Source of the DNA: Chaenocephalus aceratus | Lineage: Eukaryota > Chordata > Actinopteri > Perciformes > Channichthyidae | Length of the DNA: 64,000 nt | Direction: 5' to 3' | Assembly: GCA_023974075.1 (NCBI GenBank) | Contig: JAMFTG010000500.1 | Location: 62,001-126,000, forward strand | Shown: one piece after another, positions 13,091 to 23,650 of the stretch | Position numbering within the stretch: the stretch's first letter is position 1 | Layout of the letters: each line of letters begins with the position of its first letter | Notes under the pieces: model-generated | What the model saw: the letters and a program-made list of their open reading frames with translations, nothing else | Databases searched by the model: none | Told to the model about the DNA's origin: nothing | Program-made: the position numbers and the translations under genes

Positions 13091-13380
13091 TGTACGATTT
13101 GGGGAAAGAAAAGAAGAAATCGGGCTTGTATTGACTTGCGTTTGAATTGTGATATTATGAGCAATATTAGATAGATTGATCATTTTTTAAACATTAGTCA
13201 AGCCCATCTACTTCCGGTCCATGGGACCTTATTTCGGAAAAATAATGTATTGAAGTCAATGGAGAGAGAAAACTTATCTTTCTATCCCGTTTGAATTGTG
13301 CCACGAATTACAGATATGATGTTTGTCAATCTTAAAAAATCATTTCCACGTCAAAAAGTCACAGTTTGTCGTAAAACTGT

Positions 13381-13423
<43 letters not shown>

Positions 13424-13424
13424 T
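13381..13424. repeat. TAA microsatellite
   Basis: About fourteen TAA triplets inside the THAP-bearing transposon. Confidence 0.97.
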
Positions 13425-13582
13425 AAGACTATGTAAAATACGCAACTAGAAAGACTACAAATCCCAGAGTCGCGTAAGTGATGTCACAATCGTTTTCCTC
13501 CACTAAGAGATAGCTAAGATCAGCGCCATATAGATATACTCTATCTATATGGCGCTGGCTAAGATAAGATAACTTTAACAAG

Positions 13583-13696
13583 ATGCCTGTGTGCTTTGAA
13601 CCAGGTTGTTATCATACCAGCAATGGGTCTTGCTCGTTATTTCGCTTCCCGTCTGATGAAAGGACCAGGAGTGGCTGGATCAAGTTAGCTACCTAG
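13583..13696 (+). pseudogene. THAP zinc finger fragment (37 codons)
   Basis: The frame starts MPVCFEPGCYH and continues with CSLFRFPSDERTRSGWIKLA before a TAG. It matches the beginning of the THAP C2CH DNA-binding domain: Cys4 and Cys9 in the C-x(4)-C spacing, the FRFP motif and the invariant Trp. The later Cys-x2-His pair is not in this frame, so it is either a first exon whose continuation is lost or a remnant. It lies within the inverted-repeat transposon and 26 bp after a perfect hairpin, which favours a transposase exon over a host THAP gene. Confidence 0.65.
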
Positions 13697-14554
13697 CTAG
13701 TAGCTAGCACGTTAGTTAGCATTACAGCCTTGTCATTTTTATTAGCCTTAATATGAAGTGACATCAAGTAACCCAAAATGTTAAACAGTAAGAGTAGTAG
13801 TCATATTTCGTGAACCCTTTGAAGAGTACTGTCACCGGTGTGATCATTCTATAATACACCATTTAAGCCGGGGGAGAAATGCTAACGCTACATTAGCATC
13901 GGTGATCTTTTGTACTTCATGCTATCTGCACAAATGGTTGACATTAAACATTAAAAAGACCAGGCAGTTCAGAGAGAATCGAAGGAAGGCAGGCAGCTTT
14001 GCATGACATTCTTCTGGACGTGTTTCCTTGTGGTGATAGTGAGGGAAGTTAATCCTTTTGTTGACAAGACAGTAGTGACGGCCATCTTGGTGACGTGTGT
14101 TGTTGTGAGAGTCTGCGAGACCAGAGATGTAGTTCATTGAGCGTTTCACACCATTTCTTTGACTTGCAAAATTATCTTTTAAATTGACAAACATCATATG
14201 TGTAATTCGTTGCACAATTCAAACGGGATCGAAAGATAATCTTTCTCTCTCCATTGACTTCAATACATACTTTTTTCGAAATAAGGTCCCATGGAGGAAG
14301 GGGAGGGACTTCGCCACTCTGTCCTATTGTTCGGGTCAAATCCGACATATTTACGACTTCATCAACAATCGTAAATATTGTGTTTTACATTTGATTGCCT
14401 CAAGGCCTCAGGATATCCTCCACAGTACGCATCTGAACATCAAATTGCCGATCCCCACTTTCATTTAATTTTGTGTGGTTTAATCAACATTCTAACACCT
14501 ATGATATTCCCATTCAAAATGACCACCATAAGACATGAATGGGTAACCCTAGAT

Positions 14555-14965
14555 CAGAGGTACTACATTTGACCAAGGGCCACAATTAATCCAAGAGGCA
14601 CTTTCGGGGGCCAGCGATTTTTATATATATAGAAGTTGTTGACCGGGGGGAAGTGGAACACGCTCAGGTACTGTCAACTCGCCGGACCCTCGCAGCGGGG
14701 CTGCTGCGGAGCCCATAAAGCAGACTCTAACGAAGGATCACTTCTTCTTCAGGGCAGGGAAGGCTACGCAGCACGCAGGCTACTGCAGTCAGCTGCTGCC
14801 TCTCTGTTGAACTCCGGTACTGCACATTACACACGAGACGTTGTAAACAAATAAACGAGTGGGGGGCGAACGCACTAGCCACTCCGCCAACGCCACAGTC
14901 ACCACCCGGATGAGAATGTCTGGCGGGCCGGATGTGACCGGCGGGCCGCCAGTTGATGGTCACTG
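14555..14965. mobile_element. Non-autonomous hAT-type element, 411 bp
   Basis: Flanked by CCCTAGAT at 14547-14554 and 14966-14973, a perfect 8-bp target duplication. Ends are CAGAGGTACTACATTTGACC and GTTGATGGTCACTG, imperfect inverted repeats. GGGCC-rich segments lie near both ends. No transposase is visible. Confidence 0.85.
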
Positions 14966-14973
14966 CCCTAGAT

Positions 14974-15553
14974 GATGTCCCTCCATCAGTTAATAAAATA
15001 AGAAGTGATTTATTGATCCCAATTCGGGAAATGTTTGAGTTGCAGCAGCATAAAAAACAACAACACAAGGCATTGCATATACGTAGAAATAAACAATACT
15101 AGAATGTAAACATCTCAAAATAGAATTAAAGCAGCATTGCAAAGCAGAACATATCCAGTAGGCCGTGAAGATAAAACATCTATAAACTCTGACAATAAAA
15201 CACTATTGAAGGGCTTTAGACATCATATTGGAAAACATTTCAATATCCGTTCTTGGGGTACTCATTGCGGTGTTTCATGTAAACCAGTAGTCAGACACAT
15301 TGAGTTAATGTAAGAGCAGTAAAACACACCGGTGAAAGCAAAGGGGGGGACACTTTGCATCACTGAAAGTAAGCACTACTGTCTTTGTTCAGTTAGAGAC
15401 ACTTCAAATCCAAGGGCATGTGCCAGAGTATTTGCACAAGACTTAACACCTGCCCCTGTATAGTGTTTAGGGGGTGTTAATTATGGCAATAACAAGCAAG
15501 ATGCCTCCAATTAGGATCAGGTTATTCAGCGCAGCAGATTTCAAATTATGAAG
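14974..15553. other. Unassigned sequence with a LINE/SINE tail relic
   Basis: Near 15009-15035 the minus strand carries a CCCGAATTGGGATCAATAAA-type tail, like the 3-prime end of some fish LINEs and SINEs. The remaining sequence is AT-rich and unique by eye. Confidence 0.4.
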
Positions 15554-15875
15554 TACCGTACTTTTCGGACTATAAACCGCGACTTTCCCCCCCATTTTTT
15601 GTGTACCGCTAACGGCCACTAGGGAACCTCCTACATCTATGGATTTCACAGGTAGAATTAACCACCTTTAACACTACGGGCTCTAGGACCGGTCCGAGCC
15701 CGCCACCTTTAAGCGGCGGGCTCCAGCAGGAAAAGCTGGAGGCCGGAAAAGAGTGAGACAGGTAGCGCGCCAAAGTAAAAGTGGAACCGAGAGACAGAAC
15801 GAGAGCAAGACAGACGGACAATTTAGCTGCTGCGGCTTACATGCAGGTGCGCTTTATAGTCCGGAAAGTACGGTA
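15554..15875. mobile_element. MITE with 23-bp inverted repeats, 322 bp
   Basis: Starts TACCGTACTTTTCGGACTAT and ends with the near-exact reverse complement (ATAGTCCGGAAAGTACGGTA). The superfamily is not certain; the outer TA may be the target duplication. No coding sequence is seen inside. Confidence 0.85.
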
Positions 15876-16218
15876 ATAATCAAATTGAGTTTCGGATGCT
15901 TAAAGCCGTCGTCCGCTCTCAAAGCAATGCATTGTAATTCAGTATATCTCAATTGTATGAGATACAGGATGTATTCAAAATAACTGAACCAGTACAAACG
16001 GCGACACCGTTTGCAAAGGTTGGAGGATGGGATGGGTGGGTCCAAACACACCGGGCTTTACCCGAAGCCAAAACACATCGCATCTCAAACCTAACCAAGT
16101 ACTTTTGTTGATTGAATCCAATCGAGGCGTTTCCTGTAAAGCCGGAAGGTTATTGGGAAAATACAGCCGGCACAGCTACTGGAAACTGACAGGTGTTCCT
16201 ACACACATGGCTAAAACA
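15876..16218. other. Unassigned sequence
   Basis: Unique-looking sequence between a MITE and minisatellite array B; nothing recognised. Confidence 0.5.
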
Positions 16219-17042
16219 CTCTTTAGTGTCCCCTGGTCTCCCAGCTGTGTGCGTCGTTCTATAGCGTCCCCTGGTCTCCAAGCTGTGTGCGTCACTTTTT
16301 AGTGTCCCCTGGTCTCCCAGCTGTGAGCGTCACTCTTTAGTGTCCCCTGGTCACCCAGCTGTGTGCGTCACTCTTTAGTGTCCCCTTGTCTCCCAGCTGT
16401 GAGCGTCACTCTTTAGTGTCCCCTGGTCTCCCAGCTGTGTGCGTCGCTCTTTAGTGTCCCCTGGTCTCCCAGCTGTGAGCGTCACTCTTTAGTGTCCCCT
16501 TGTCTCCCAGCTGTGAGCGTCACTCTTTAGTGTCCCCTGGTCACCCAGCTGTGTGCGTCACTCTTTAGTGTCCCCTGGTCTCCCAGCTGTGTGCGTCAAT
16601 CTTTAGTATCCCCTGGTCTCCCAGCTGTGTGCGTCGCTCTTTAGTGTCCCCTGGTCTCCCAGCTGTGTGCGTCGCTCTTTAGTGTCCCCTGGTCTCCAAG
16701 CTGTGTGCGTCACTTTTTAGTGTCCCCTGGTCTCCCAGCTGTGTGCGTCGCTCTTTAGTGTTCCCTGGTCTCCCAGCTGTGTGTGTCGCTCTTTAGTGTC
16801 CCCTGGTCTCCCAGCTGTGAGCGTCACTCTTTAGTGTCCCCTGGTCTCCCAGCTGTGTGCGTCGCTCTTTAGTGTCCCCTGGTTTCCCAGCTGTGTGCGT
16901 CGCTCTATAGCGTCCCCTGGTCTCCAAGCTATGTGCGTCGCTCTTTAGTGTCCCCTAGTCTCCCAGCTGTGTGCGTCACTCTTTAGTGTCCCCTGGTCTC
17001 CCAGCTGTGTGCGTCACTCTTTAGTGTCCCCTCGTCTCCGTT
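16219..17042. repeat. 38-bp minisatellite, array B, inverted relative to array A
   Basis: Units are the reverse complement of array A (CTCTTTAGTGTCCCCTGGTC, then TCCCAGCTGTGTGCGTCA). About 22 copies, with more sequence variation than array A (GTGAGCGTC, GTGTGCGTCG, CCAAGCTGTG). Its right flank 17041-17086 is the inverted equivalent of about 205-248. Only about 40 bp separates it from the 37-bp array. Confidence 0.95.
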
Positions 17043-17083
17043 GTGTTTGAGCTTCTTGCAGCGTTTTGTATTTGCAGCGTTTG

Positions 17084-17830
17084 GTCCCCTCTTCTTCATG
17101 TCTCTTCTACATCAACATGTGTCCCCTCTTCTTCATGTCTCTTCTACATCAACATGTGTCCCCTCTTCTCCATGTCTCTTCTACATCAACATGTGTCCCC
17201 TCTTCTCCGTGTCTCTTCTACATCAACATGTGTCCCCTCTTCTTCGTGTCTCTTCTACATCAACATGTGTCCCCTCTTCTCCATGTCTCTTCTACATCAA
17301 CATGTGTCCCCTCTTCTCCGTGTCTCTTCTACATCAACATGTGTCCCCTCTTCTTCATGTCTCTTCTACATCAACATGTGTCCCCTCTTCTCCATGTCTC
17401 TTCTACATCAACATGTGTCCCCTCTTCTTCATGTCTCTTCTACATCAACATGTGTCCCCTCTTCTCCATGTCTCTTCTACATCAACATGTGTCCCCTCTT
17501 CTCCGTGTCTCTTCTACATCAACATGTGTCCCCTCTTCTTCATGTCTCTTCTACATCAACATGTGTCCCCTCTTCTTCATGTCTCTTCTACATCAACATG
17601 TGTCCCCTCTTCTTCATGTCTCTTCTACATCAACATGTGTCCCCTCTTCTTCATGTCTCTTCTACATCAACATGTGTCCCTTCATCTCCATGTCTCTTCC
17701 AAATCAACATGTGTCCCCTCTTCTTCATGTCTCTTCTACATCAACATGTGTCCCTTCATCTCCATGTCTCTTCTACATCAACATGTGTCCCCTCTTCTTC
17801 ATGTCTCTTCTACATCAACATGTGTCCCCT
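17084..17830. repeat. 37-bp minisatellite, array 1 (about 20 copies)
   Basis: Unit CTTCTTCATGTCTCTTCTAC then ATCAACATGTGTCCCCT, 37 bp. Variants include CTCCATG, CTCCGTG and TTCATCTCC. No stop occurs in any of the three registers on this strand, which produces overlapping open frames of about 270 codons with no biological meaning. The array leads directly into MITE sequence at 17831. Confidence 0.95.
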
Positions 17831-18265
17831 CTGTGGAAAGAGACTCTGAAAGTTTCAGGAACAAAGATTTTCTCTCTTTTTGATCCATTTCTATAAAAAC
17901 CTGTCTGAAAATGAGCTGATCAGATTTTGGCCACTTTATGATGTCATAACGATGTTTTGTCTTGTGTAACCATTAGCCAATCAGCAACAAGGTAACCCCC
18001 CCCCCCCCTTATCACCTGAACCTCCTCCTAGAGCTCCATTGAGTTCTTTGTAACCAAATGTCTCTCAGAGGGGCGTGGGGAGGGGCTCCTTACTTTCATC
18101 TAAAGTAACAGGCAGAGAATCAGCACTTTGGAAACAGGGCTGAAACAGAGGGGATTATGGGTAATGCTTCAATGATCCGTTTGGTGTTTCAGCCAATCAG
18201 AGACAGGCTCTGTATATATCTGAGACCTGTGATATATTGATGAGAAACAGTATGATAGGGGACCT
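17831..18265. mobile_element. MITE portion adjoining the 37-bp array
   Basis: From CTGTGGAAAGAGACTCTGAA to the end ATGATAGGGGACCTTTAA at 18265 the sequence matches in reverse the left part of the element at 29367-29600 (shared blocks CATTGAGTTCTTTGTAACC, CAGCCAATCAGAGACAGGCTC, GAATCAGCACTTTGGAAAC). The final TTAA fits a TTAA-targeting MITE. The other end is not found, so this copy is truncated or rearranged. A C-run lies at 17996-18008. Confidence 0.75.
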
Positions 18266-19220
18266 TTAAAGGCTAGCCGACACTCTCTGTCACAGCCTTG
18301 ATTTTACCTTCCTTTTCCAAAATGGGCTTTCAGACAAACTGGGAAAATGAGTAGATTACAAAAAGACTGACATTTTTCCGGTCTGCGGTTGGCATGCTGG
18401 TGTCTGTGGTGGTGGGCATCACATGGATCCCCCCCCCCCCCCCCCCTCTGCATGAGTTTGACTGACAGCCTGCTGACTGTGACGGCCATCTGTCAGCAGA
18501 CTCTGTTAGACAACAAGGGCACGGCTGGCACTGCCCATTCACAAATATCTTTAGGGAGGACAGATGGTGCTGAGATTTCTCCTCATGTGTCTTTTCCGTC
18601 CTCCGTCCAATATATGGCACCTGCTTCATTTTTAAGAAGCCCCAAAAGGGAGGAGGCCTTCTGCAGGTACCGAACCGTCCACATCCCGGCACAAAAGCCT
18701 TCACAATCCTGAAAACAGGCTGCGACCAGATTCGTTTACCCCCTAATCTTTGTTTCACCCCCCGAAAAGATTCAACCAAGCAGATCAGTGTCTTTCTGGC
18801 ACGCAGCGACTGCACCGGAGGATCAGGAGCTGGAAACCCCTTCCTGTGTTCAGGCTTATGGAGACAAATCCCGATTCATCTGCCCTGGCTTCCTAAGGCT
18901 TTTGGACCCCGAAGGACGCACCGGTGGGTCCCTGAATACAAACCCAAGCAAATGGAGAAACATTCTACTTGACGTGTTGGAGTTCAAAAAGATACCAATA
19001 ATGTCAGGGTGGGTTTAAGGAGAGGTGTGTTCAGAATGCACAACATCGAGAGTATCTTTGTTGTTAAAAATACAGAAAAATGCATCCTGGGTTTGAGTGT
19101 TTGAAGCATGAAGGGTTTGAGTATGACATGTATCATGTATTGCGGAGACCAAAACTAAAAACAGCTATTTCACCAAATCAAACGACTGCAAAACACATGG
19201 CTGACAACTGCCGTTTCCCC
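18266..19220. other. Unassigned, low-repeat sequence
   Basis: A 20-base C-run sits at about 18428-18447. The rest is unique-looking; short open frames show no domain. It could be intronic or intergenic. Confidence 0.4.
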
Positions 19221-19782
19221 CAGGGGTGTCAAACTCAAGGCCCGGGGGCCACATTCGGCCCGCGACTTCATTTTATGTGGCCCCACAAGAGCTTGCAAAG
19301 AATATAATATGTTTATTATACGGTTAGATGCTACAGAAGCACGTTGCCCATAAACTACATGTCCCACAATGCATCTCAAATTTGACTTTTTTCTCAGAAT
19401 TTGCCTTTTTTTCTTCAAAATATGCATTTTTTCATAGAATCCCTTTTTCTCAGAATTAGATTTTTATTTCAAAATGTCACTTCTATTTATTTTTTCTCCA
19501 GAATTTGGCTTTTCTTTTTAAATCATTTTGGGACATACGCACTGAAAAGACTTGCAATTATTTGCCCTAGACTTCTGCTTTCAGACGTAGTTAATTATGA
19601 AGTTATTACCCTATCCGATGATAATCCAATGCAGAGGCAATGATGTAATATAATACATTATTTTATGATATATTTATATATGTATATTTAAAAATGTATA
19701 TAGTCTTAAAGTTACAACCGGCCCTTTGAGTGCAACCATAATGCTGATGTGGCCCACGATGAAATTGAGTTTGACACCCCTG
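19221..19782. mobile_element. Non-autonomous hAT-type element, family 1 copy 1 (562 bp)
   Basis: Ends are CAGGGGTGTCAAACTCAAGG and TTGAGTTTGACACCCCTG, the same termini as the copies at 27264-27755 and 38168-38671. Interior blocks shared with them include GAGCTTGCAAAGAATATAAT and CATGTCCCACAATGCATCTC in opposite orientation. A matching 8-bp flank was not found here, so one side has changed since insertion. Confidence 0.85.
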
Positions 19783-21680
19783 CCCTATAACAATGAACTT
19801 AAACGTCTAGTAGAAACATGGACAAGATGCCTTTAAGGTGCTCAGAAAAAAAGGATATTATAACATTTAAAATACCATCACTGGCCAGACTCCATTGGCT
19901 GTTGAGTACCATGAAGCAGAAAACGACCAAAATGGAGCTAGTGGCGAGAATCATCCGGTACTCTGATTAACGCCCCTTAATCTCAATACTCACTGAAATA
20001 GTCTTTAACATGCAAGCTGTGGATTTGTGGTTGAATTCTTGCACATTCAGGTGCTAAAATCCACTTACGCGACTAATTGATAAAGTCAATTAGCAGTGTT
20101 AACAAGTCCCTAATTAGCTTAGCTCTGCCCCATTAACTTCACCGAAGAAATGATGTGTCAGCAGGATTACAGAAAACACTTCTTGTCAGAGTTTCACAAC
20201 ATTTGGTGAAATGGTGAAGCAAGAGCTAAGAGAGAAGCCTTTACGATTTGGAGCAGATCCAAATAATAATGGCAGATATACGAGGTGTGTTTCCCTTTCG
20301 CTAACAGTGCAAGATGGGGCATTCGTGCTGCATTCAAGTGGTGTCGGAATAAGCGGAAAAATGGCTTTTGGACGGGCAGAATAATGATGCCAAAGTGATC
20401 GATCTCTCCTATATCATTACTCATATTGAAAGTGCACAGTCAGTCATTGAAATCAGTCAGTCATTGAAATCACATTTGTATTTGAGTACATCAGACTATT
20501 TCTGATTTAAATAAAGATTTGTTCTCTTTTATCGTCAATCTTATCACAATGTTAGTTAGAAATAATCTCAATTAGAGGTTTCTGATTAATTGTTCAGCAC
20601 TGAATCAGACTTTTATTCATATCACACCATTTCTGATTTGAATAAGGATTTTGCCAATTTCAGACTGCTTTGTTAAGTAAAAGTTATTGTACGATTGCTT
20701 GTGTGGCTTTATTTGTCAACTTAAATATGTTTTTGTTAAATATCTTAAAGTATAATGTTACAAATACGTGTAATTTCAGCCGTGGTGCTGAAACACATTG
20801 GTCATATTTGCCCAGAGAGAAAACATGGCCACTTCTAGCATTTCCTCACAACATCTCAGAAACAAAACAGTATTTAAAGTATCTAAAAACCAAGCAGGAT
20901 GTTTCTCAACATGTCATTTAAAAAAAAAAAAAAATACCTCCCTTCTGTTGTGCTAACCGCAGGTCGGAGCACTCAGAAACAGACACCAATCAACCCTGAA
21001 GCCAATCGACTTTAACAGCAGACACGCAGGTCTCCAAACACCGAGACATTGCAACATATCTCCTCCTGAGAGAAACCTCAGAGTTTACACCACAATAAGT
21101 CCACCTCAAAAACACCCTCTCTCTCCTACACACCATAAAAGTCTTACAAAATGCATGTTGTGTGCAGGGATGGGATGGTATCTGTTCCTGTGCAGCGTTA
21201 TGGGATTACTGCTGTTGTTGTTGCCATATATGGAGCCCCTGACACCCCTTAATAAGCCAGTCAGACTACCGTGTCCAAACTTCTCTTTTCATGCTTGACA
21301 GCTCCGGTTGGCAGCTGATATGTGACGCCCTGCGCCTCGGAGAACGTTTTAATCTGCGGTGCCACAGCACAGACAATGATTACCCACAAAAAAAACACTT
21401 CAGAAACACGAGAAAATATATCTTTGCTTTGTTGAAAAAACACATTTGGACTCGTATTTTTTTTAGCGTATTCAAAAAGATGCACAACGCGTTACGCATG
21501 ACTGAGAATTCCAATTCTAACAAAACACTGCATGGTTACTTTCCCGTGCTGCTTTGGACAAGGCACACCTGCGCAATCACCTCAAAGTTGATGCAGGAAG
21601 TTAAAAAAAACCTCTATTTGTTGATCAAAATCGAAACATAGAGGAGGTTTGAGGCTTTTGTCATGTGAGGGTAACCTTAC
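19783..21680. other. Unassigned AT-rich sequence, possible intron of the minus-strand gene
   Basis: No exon could be supported. An AT-rich stretch at 20030-20150 contains clustered TAATTG and TAATTAG homeodomain-like cores. If the exon at 21681-21747 is real, this stretch is downstream of it and would be intronic. Confidence 0.4.
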
Positions 21681-21747
21681 CTTGTTGTGAGAAGAGGATG
21701 AAGAAGAGGAGTGCAGCCAGGAGCAGAACGCAGCCTGGAGTCTCCAT
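21681..21747 (-). CDS. Probable first coding exon of a secreted or membrane protein (signal peptide)
   Basis: Read on the minus strand, an ATG at 21747 opens a frame of 22 codons starting METPGC, with the hydrophobic core VLLLAALLFFILF and ending SQQ. It is followed by one base and a strong donor (AAG then GTAAGG), giving a phase-1 junction after a signal sequence, as is common in immunoglobulin-superfamily and other secreted proteins. The upstream 240 bp is GC-rich, unlike the AT-rich surroundings, which fits a 5-prime UTR and promoter. The rest of the gene would lie to the left, but no second exon could be supported in this window. The gene is not identified; a chance short frame is the alternative. 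Confidence 0.6.
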
Positions 21748-22000
21748 GTTGGGTTAAAAAGCTCGCAGTGGATAATGCGTAATGTGTGGGGAGCAGGTCC
21801 CGGTTTGCCCTCACTGCTCCATGCCGCTCCTCGGTGTGTCCGTGTGTGAAGTACAGATCCCGGGTCCCGGTGCTCCGCCGCGTCCGCTCCTCTCCACACC
21901 GACTGACTGACTGAGGACCCGCCGTCTGACTGACGCTGTGTCACGCCCACAACGCGCAGACACACCGGCCTCACCTCCTCCACAGCAGCCCCTGGGACTG
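21748..22000 (-). promoter_or_regulatory. GC-rich 5-prime UTR/promoter candidate
   Basis: About 240 bp rich in CpG (for example CCGCCGCGTCCGCTCC and CACGCCCACAACGCGC) between AT-rich flanks. It ends against the signal-peptide ATG on the minus strand. CACGCCCAC read in reverse is a KLF/EGR-like GC box. The start of transcription cannot be placed. Confidence 0.5.
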
Positions 22001-22865
22001 ACGTTAAGATATTAATATTAAGTAAAAAATTAAGTAAAATAATTACGTGTTTTTATTGTGTTTTCCAAGAGTCATTTTGTCATACTTCTTTTATTCTATG
22101 TTGCATTTTATTGTATTTTTTTGCACAATAAATATATATTTTAGTAACATGTTAACAAAACAAACTGGCATTTATGCATTGTGGTGTACATTTTTTTTAT
22201 CATCTATTTTATTTCATGTAGGCATTTGTTAACATTTTATGATTTTAGTGTCAGCGTCAGTGGCAGTGTACGGTTATTGAAACGTTAAGGGGAAATAATT
22301 AAGACATTAGGGTCGAAAAGACATCGGCAGCGTTTGAATACAAACAGAAGGGGAAAATATCCAGGAAAAAAGATGAAGACAGAGGGAAATAAAAAGGAAA
22401 CATTTTGAGAATTAAAAAGGGGAGAGAAAGTCCCTCTGGATGGAACTGGGATTCAAGCCTTTGCACACACACCATTATAACACACGCGCATGAAACCACG
22501 TTCATCACGTGCTCCTCTTTTCTGTGTGTCATCGTGAAAGCCACGGTCACTTCTGATCCATTCGTCCTCTCGATAGACATGTTCCTGAAGTGTAACTTCC
22601 TCTTCCGAGTCTCTCCCTGGAAGTCAGAGACGTCAAACGGCGTTTCCTGCGAGACCGCAGACAGCAGGGAGTCCTTAACACAAGGCGAGGAGTAATTGAG
22701 TGAAACGGCTGAGAGGGGTGTCTTTTCTGTCTCTGAGTGTGTGTGTGGTGAAGGTCACAGGGCGGCGACCTCTGACCCCTGAGAAACACTTCCACCTCGC
22801 TCTGAAAACACGCAACAAAACATCCGCAGTGACCCAGAAATCACAACTCACTCTGGGAATGTGGA

Positions 22866-22870
<5 letters not shown>
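22001..22870. other. Unassigned sequence
   Basis: AT-rich at 22000-22240, then unique sequence up to the GT-rich tract. No exon is recognised. Confidence 0.4.
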
Positions 22871-22907
<37 letters not shown>

Positions 22908-22922
22908 GTGTTTGTGTGTGTG

Positions 22923-22962
<40 letters not shown>

Positions 22963-23054
22963 GGGAATAATTAATTTTGGGGTGAAGACTTGGTTAAGGT
23001 TAGGATAAGTCTCCAGGAAATGCATGAAAGTCAATGTAATGTCCCCTGAAGTAA

Positions 23055-23087
<33 letters not shown>

Positions 23088-23302
23088 GTGTGCGTGTGTG
23101 TTTGTGTGTGTGTTAGTGTGTGTGTGTGTGTGTGTTAGCCTGTTTTTGTGTGTGAGTGTGTGTTCGTCTGTGTGTGTGTGTGTTTGTGTGTGTGTGTTGT
23201 GTGTGTGTGTGTGTCTGTTTGTGTGTTTGTTTGTTTGTGTGTGTGTTTGTGTTTGTATGTGAGTCTGTGTTTGTGCGTGTGTGTGTTAGTCTGTGTTTGT
23301 GT

Positions 23303-23339
<37 letters not shown>

Positions 23340-23476
23340 GTCTGTGTTTATGTGTGTGCATGTGTGTGTTAGTGTGTGTGTGTCTGTTTGTGTGTGTGTG
23401 TTTGTTTGTTTGTGTTTGTATGTGAGTGTGTGTGTATGTGAGTCTGTGTTTGTGTGTGTGTGCGTGTGTGTGTGTC

Positions 23477-23516
<40 letters not shown>

Positions 23517-23605
23517 TGTGTGTGTGTGTGTGTGTGTGGGTGCGTGCGTGCGTGCGTCTGCTCATCTGTGTGTGTGCGTGCGTGCGTGCGTGCGTGCGTC
23601 TGCTC

Positions 23606-23648
<43 letters not shown>

Positions 23649-23650
23649 GT
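22871..23650. repeat. Compound GT-rich microsatellite
   Basis: GT runs at 22871-22960 and 23054-23650, separated by about 90 bp of unique sequence. The second is heterogeneous: GTTT, GTCT and GCGT variants, and two GCGTGCGTGCGT blocks with CTGCTCAT (23543-23566 and 23576-23607) that look like a small internal duplication. Confidence 0.95.

Larger units (their letters stand above)
13205..14300 (+). mobile_element. DNA transposon with about 130-bp inverted repeats and a THAP remnant
   Basis: The left end (TCCATGGGACCTTATTTCG, about 13218 onward, then GTATTGAAGTCAATGGAGAG and CCCGTTTGAATTGTGC) is repeated in reverse at about 14165-14297. The interior holds a TAA microsatellite, a 16-bp perfect hairpin and a THAP-type zinc finger fragment. 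THAP domains occur in P-element-like and Kolobok-like transposases, so a deleted relative of one of these is the likeliest origin. Target duplications were not resolved. Confidence 0.75.

Noticed and set aside
15753..16302. Open frames of 60-91 codons
   Set aside because: They cross a MITE end and the edge of a minisatellite; no domain or splice support.
21300..21420. Possible second exon of the minus-strand secreted gene (frame IKTFSEAQGVTYQLPTGAV after a CCGCAG acceptor-like site)
   Set aside because: The phase does not fit: joining the single base left by exon 1 gives a stop (GAT TAA) at once. The downstream donor is weak.
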